Assembly: GCF_007752135.1 (NCBI RefSeq) | Contig: NZ_CP036298.1 | Location: 372,001 to 436,000 of the forward strand | Length of the DNA stretch: 64,000 bases | Source of the DNA: Aureliella helgolandensis | Lineage (GTDB): Bacteria; Planctomycetota; Planctomycetia; Pirellulales; Pirellulaceae | Direction: 5' to 3' | In this document: piece by piece, positions 60,510 to 64,000 of the stretch | How positions within the stretch are numbered: position 1 is the first letter of the stretch | Layout of the letters: every line of letters begins with the position of its first letter | Translations under genes and position numbers: made by a program | The notes under the pieces: model-generated | Databases searched by the model: none | What the model saw: the letters and a program-made list of their open reading frames with translations, nothing else | Told to the model about the DNA's origin: nothing

Positions 60510-63500
60510 CTAACGCGAGCCAAACACGACGATCTGGTTAAGGTGGAAAATGCCCTTACCATCCAAGCCCACTTTCAGGTATTTACCTCGCGTGCCGGCT
60601 GGCAAATCGATCGAGTACTCGCCCGCAGGCATCTCGCTTTTCCAGACCTGTTTCCAGGCCTTGCCATCGTCCGATACCCAGACCGCTAAATCCTTGGCGC
60701 GTTCGTAGAACTGTGGATTGCGGCGATTCTGAATGTCGATGTGACGAATTTCTGCAGGCGCGGACAGGCGGATGCCGATGGCTGGCGACTGCGTGTCCTG
60801 GTTGGGAGAGTGGAACGCGAACTCGCGCTGATTGGGATCAACAGCGCTTAGGACTAGGTTGGAGTACTTCGTCCAATTGGTGGAAAAATTAGCCCCCAAT
60901 TGCAGTTGAGCATCACGTGAGATCTCAATGAATTCACCATGCTTGCGAAGTTCGCCGACATCTGCGGCTCCCGTTTCAATCCAGCCATCCTCGTGGACGA
61001 CGTATTGATTCTGATCGCTGAGGTATTCGATCAGGTCGAGAAACTCGCTCGGAGCGATGGTCTTCACCAGCCCCTCGGGCATGGAGCTGGCTTTCATCTC
61101 CTTGCGAATTTCAATGTCTTCCTTGGCGATCGTTTCCTCTTTGCCCTTACCGTCTCCGGTTGCGACTCCGAGAGTCAAGGAATCTTCCGTTTCGCTAAGG
61201 ATGAAGCCGGAGATGACTTCACCGTCAATCGTCAGGAGCTGCACCGTTTCATAGCCTTTCGCGATGGTGTCATTGGGCCATAGAACGTTGCGGATAATGT
61301 GTTCGCGGCTATAGCGTGCACCAACGTCGTCTAGGCGAGGGCCAAATGCCTTGCCTTTGTCGCCTATTTGGTGGCAAGCCGCGCAGACGCGATCGAATAC
61401 CACGGAACCGCGCTTGCTATCTCCACCGCGGATACCACTCAAAGTACGAATCGCCGCTTCACGTCGTCGTTGGGATAGTTCGGTGTCTTCGGCTTCCTTG
61501 AGTGGCTTGACGGCTTGCCCTCCGGGACCGGTCGAGAGTTTGTAGTCTTGATAAAACTGCTTAACCTCTTCACCGGAATTGGCGAGAAAGGTGCCTTGGT
61601 CTTCAGCCGCATCAATGGAGGGCTTGAGAGCTTGCAGCGTATGCTCCAGCGTGTAATCGATCCAGTAATCGGTCGGCATCGCCAAGACTTGCAGGGCCAC
61701 TTCTGCCGATTCCGAGGTGGGGATGTAGCTCAGGCCGCGAATGGTCTCTAAGCGGACACGTGGGTGTTCGTCGCGGATTGCACGCTTGAACAGGTCCAAT
61801 GCGGCTGGGTAGCGTTCAATCTCATTGCCCACCGAGTGCACAGCCGCTGCACGTGCGTGGAAATCGGAGGAAGACATGATGCGGTCGATCAATGTCGGAT
61901 CGAGCTGTCGGAAACTCTCTTGCAGCCACATCGCTTCGCAAAGTTGGTTTGCCGAGGTGTTCGGATCTTGGATCCATTGCTTGACGGCACTCAGGACTTC
62001 CGAAGATTCGCGAGCACGTAATTCGCGTCGAGCGCGGTAGCGGGTGCGAGTTTCGTAGGCGGTCAGCTGTTCCAACAATTCCTCGATGGACTTACCGGCT
62101 TGCAGAGTGGGCTCAAGCAGCGGTTTGTCTTTGTAGACCATGCGATAGAGGCGACCGTGTTGGTGGTCGCGATTCGGATCGCGTTGGGAGTATTGCATGT
62201 GCCCGATGAGTGCGTTGCACCAATCGCCAAACCACAAGGCGCCGTCGGGGCCAATTTGTGGATCTACGGGGCGGAAAAACATGTCGGTTGAGCTGAGGAG
62301 GTCGTCGACTCGCTGGCCTGCAAAGCCCGCGGTGTCGGCTTCATCCCCCACGTCGAAGCGTGGCATACCGTGCATATTAATAACGCAGGCATAGATAAAC
62401 TGACCTTGGACGCTGTCCGGGAAATGGCGACTGTACAGGAAGTCGTTGCCCACGGCAGGACGCATGCCTTCGTTGTCGAAAATTGGTCTCAATGTCTTCC
62501 GTGAGGGAACAGCAAAGCCCGACAGAGGGCTGGTCCAATGTTGTTGGGCGTTGGTGCCGTCGCCGATGATTCCCATACCCCAGCGATCGAAGACCATGCA
62601 CCACGGATTGCCGTAGCCGGGGGTGCGGAAGTGGCGGAATTTCCAAGATTGTGGATCGAACACGTAGGCTCCCGAGGGGCCCTTATTGCGGAACGGTCCC
62701 CAAGGTGTCTCGAGGGTAGTGGACATGGAGACCCCTTCGAGCATGTAGAGGAGTCCTCCGTGCGACCACTCCCAGGCACCCATGGCGTGGTGAGTGTCAT
62801 CGGTGGCAATGCCATCGATCAAGTAGTTGACCTCGTCTGCTTGATCATCGCCGTCGGTATCCCGCAAGAAGATGATGCGAGGCTCATCCACGACGAGGAC
62901 CCCGTCCTCATGGAATTCGAATCCGGTAGGGCAAATGAGGCGGTCGTAGAAGGTCTTGCATACATCGGCGCGGCCATCTTTGTCGGTGTCTTCGAAGATC
63001 AAGATTTTATCGCCCGGCTTAGCGGAGCCAGGCAGCCATTGTGGATAGTTCACCATGCAGGAGACCCACAGGCGGCCTTGGGTGTCGAAGGTCATTTGCG
63101 TTGGGTTCGAGAACTCTGGGAAGTCCGCTTCGGAAGCAAAGAGTTGAATTTCAAACCCTTCCGGAACGTTCATTTGAGCCATCGACTCTTCCGGGGTCGG
63201 ATACTCCAGGGTTTTGGGCTCCCGCCATTTGCGGAAGCCTTCGTCACGGGTGCCGAACATCGTTTCTGGAATAAAGACCTCACCGGTTTCCGAATCGTCG
63301 GGGATCTCGGGGACGTCTTTGCCTTCCGCTAGATCCCAGATGTAGCGATCGCGTACGGCCACCATCTTGCGAATCTTTTGGTACTCGCCAGGGAAGGTCT
63401 CGGTGTCCCAAGTGCGGCGGCCGCCGTAGACGTACCAACCGTTGAGCATCCGATAATCTTGGAGGTGCAACCACGATTTGTCGTTGACTGCCTCACGGAT

Positions 63501-64000
63501 TCGGTGGAATGTCGAGACATCCATGCCGACGGGATGAGGTGTTTGGAACAGTTGTTTGTCGAGTTCGGCGGCAATCAAACGATCCCCCTGTTCGTTGGAA
63601 TGCACGCCATTGATGGTGTATTGAGCACCGGCCTCCTCTGCGAAGGCGACCTTGGTCGGCTGGAACAATTCGATATAGGGCAGGTCGAGCTGTTGAGCTA
63701 AGTCACGAACGGCAGCGGAGTATTTTTCGAGTGAGCGATTGTTGCTCTCTCCATCGGGCAAGGTGGCTTTGTCAGTCGCTTCGAAGGCGATGGGGCTGAC
63801 GAGAATGAAACGCGCCTCGCGGCCCGCCTTGGAGTACTTCTGCTTGTAGCGTTCAATCCACTGACCGTATTGGGTTTGGAATTGCTCAATCTCGCTAGCT
63901 GAATCACCGCGAAAGTGTTCATTGAAGCCGAAGAAGCAGAGGAAGAGTTCTGGTCCGAACTCGTCCATTGGATTGTCAATTTCCGTGTAATTGTCCGGCC
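60510..64000 (-). CDS. SGNH hydrolase / PVC-type dehydrogenase / cytochrome c fusion, 5' end outside window
   Basis: At least 1162 residues; the frame stays open past the Met at 63968 to the right edge, so the N-terminus, presumably with a signal peptide, is missing. The visible start (PELFLCFFGFNEHFRG ... YTINGVHSNEQGDRLIAAEL) is an SGNH/GDSL esterase domain with the late Asn/His region. Next is the PVC-type membrane-bound dehydrogenase-like beta propeller (FSNPTQMTFDTQGRLWVSCM, DTDKDGRADVCKTFYD, FRPVDPQIGPDGALWFGDW). Helical HEAT-like repeats follow, then a cytochrome c-like domain with VCAACHQIGDKGKAFGPRLDDVG (CXXCH) and SSMPEGL, and a C-terminal discoidin-like sandwich. This architecture is typical of planctomycetes and probably periplasmic carbohydrate oxidation. 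Confidence 0.92.
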   Translation of the reverse strand, partial: PDNYTEIDNPMDEFGPELFLCFFGFNEHFRGDSASEIEQFQTQYGQWIERYKQKYSKAGREARFILVSPIAFEATDKATLPDGESNNRSLEKYSAAVRDLAQQLDLPYIELFQPTKVAFAEEAGAQYTINGVHSNEQGDRLIAAELDKQLFQTPHPVGMDVSTFHRIREAVNDKSWLHLQDYRMLNGWYVYGGRRTWDTETFPGEYQKIRKMVAVRDRYIWDLAEGKDVPEIPDDSETGEVFIPETMFGTRDEGFRKWREPKTLEYPTPEESMAQMNVPEGFEIQLFASEADFPEFSNPTQMTFDTQGRLWVSCMVNYPQWLPGSAKPGDKILIFEDTDKDGRADVCKTFYDRLICPTGFEFHEDGVLVVDEPRIIFLRDTDGDDQADEVNYLIDGIATDDTHHAMGAWEWSHGGLLYMLEGVSMSTTLETPWGPFRNKGPSGAYVFDPQSWKFRHFRTPGYGNPWCMVFDRWGMGIIGDGTNAQQHWTSPLSGFAVPSRKTLRPIFDNEGMRPAVGNDFLYSRHFPDSVQGQFIYACVINMHGMPRFDVGDEADTAGFAGQRVDDLLSSTDMFFRPVDPQIGPDGALWFGDWCNALIGHMQYSQRDPNRDHQHGRLYRMVYKDKPLLEPTLQAGKSIEELLEQLTAYETRTRYRARRELRARESSEVLSAVKQWIQDPNTSANQLCEAMWLQESFRQLDPTLIDRIMSSSDFHARAAAVHSVGNEIERYPAALDLFKRAIRDEHPRVRLETIRGLSYIPTSESAEVALQVLAMPTDYWIDYTLEHTLQALKPSIDAAEDQGTFLANSGEEVKQFYQDYKLSTGPGGQAVKPLKEAEDTELSQRRREAAIRTLSGIRGGDSKRGSVVFDRVCAACHQIGDKGKAFGPRLDDVGARYSREHIIRNVLWPNDTIAKGYETVQLLTIDGEVISGFILSETEDSLTLGVATGDGKGKEETIAKEDIEIRKEMKASSMPEGLVKTIAPSEFLDLIEYLSDQNQYVVHEDGWIETGAADVGELRKHGEFIEISRDAQLQLGANFSTNWTKYSNLVLSAVDPNQREFAFHSPNQDTQSPAIGIRLSAPAEIRHIDIQNRRNPQFYERAKDLAVWVSDDGKAWKQVWKSEMPAGEYSIDLPAGTRGKYLKVGLDGKGIFHLNQIVVFGSR

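Noticed and set aside
1-64000. CRISPR arrays, insertion sequences, prophage or integrative elements
   Set aside because: No regularly spaced repeats, transposase, integrase or phage structural motifs were found on either strand.

Overview
The window looks like a chromosomal segment of a planctomycete of the Pirellulaceae type (Rhodopirellula-like). The evidence is family content: two DUF1501 proteins, two DUF1549/DUF1553 proteins, prepeptidase (PPC) domain proteins, a WD40 protein with a cytochrome c head, a PVC-type dehydrogenase/cytochrome c giant protein, a Cys-type sulfatase, a PEP-CTERM protein and a DUF3467 protein. Shine-Dalgarno sites are often missing and several genes start at TTG or GTG, which also fits. 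I see no rRNA, tRNA, CRISPR array, insertion sequence or prophage. The accessory character comes from planctomycete-specific families, not from visible mobile DNA.

Layout. 1-1341: 3'-truncated sulfatase (-). 1469-6560: lipoprotein amidohydrolase, MFS transporter, panC (-) and an ebo-type phosphodiesterase. 6496-16207 (-): module A, DUF1501 > DUF1549/DUF1553 > PPC protein > WD40/cytochrome c. 16381-17319: cation diffusion facilitator. 17496-25404 (-): a five-gene signalling block, TonB-dependent receptor > YfiR-like protein > CHASE8-like hybrid kinase > REC-HD-GYP > REC-GGDEF-CBS. 25885-30100 (-): ileS and purN. 30483-32455: LOG-family protein and a PEP-CTERM protein (-) with its terminator. 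32841-38003 (-): module B, DUF1549/DUF1553 > DUF1501 > PPC, a permuted paralogue of module A behind an extended -10 promoter. 38464-48509: mixed housekeeping and envelope genes (glycine-zipper protein, Tat-exported TIM barrel, glycosyltransferase 2, two-domain transglutaminase, small Cys-rich lipoprotein, Tat-exported hydrolase, class IV aminotransferase, GlcE-like FAD protein, zinc-ribbon membrane protein, DUF3467). 48646-56530: an export-like locus, GAF-GAF-TM-HlyD > HlyD adaptor > PqqD-like/M50 protease/HlyD fusion (-), facing a divergent GAF/zinc-site protein and a transglutaminase (+). 56599-60179: C15 peptidase, leucine-rich repeat protein and PTS enzyme I. 60510-64000 (-): SGNH hydrolase/PVC dehydrogenase/cytochrome c fusion, cut by the right edge.

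How parts may work together. The signalling block reads as one pathway: an outer-membrane receptor and a periplasmic YfiR-like protein feeding a membrane kinase whose output would be two response regulators of opposite c-di-GMP activity. The 48.6-54.1 kb operon joins two membrane-fusion proteins to an intramembrane protease with a peptide-binding-type N-terminus, with no ABC or RND pump gene in the window. I regard it as the best candidate for a poorly described system. Modules A and B appear to be paralogous, probably exported multi-heme-like assemblies of unknown substrate.
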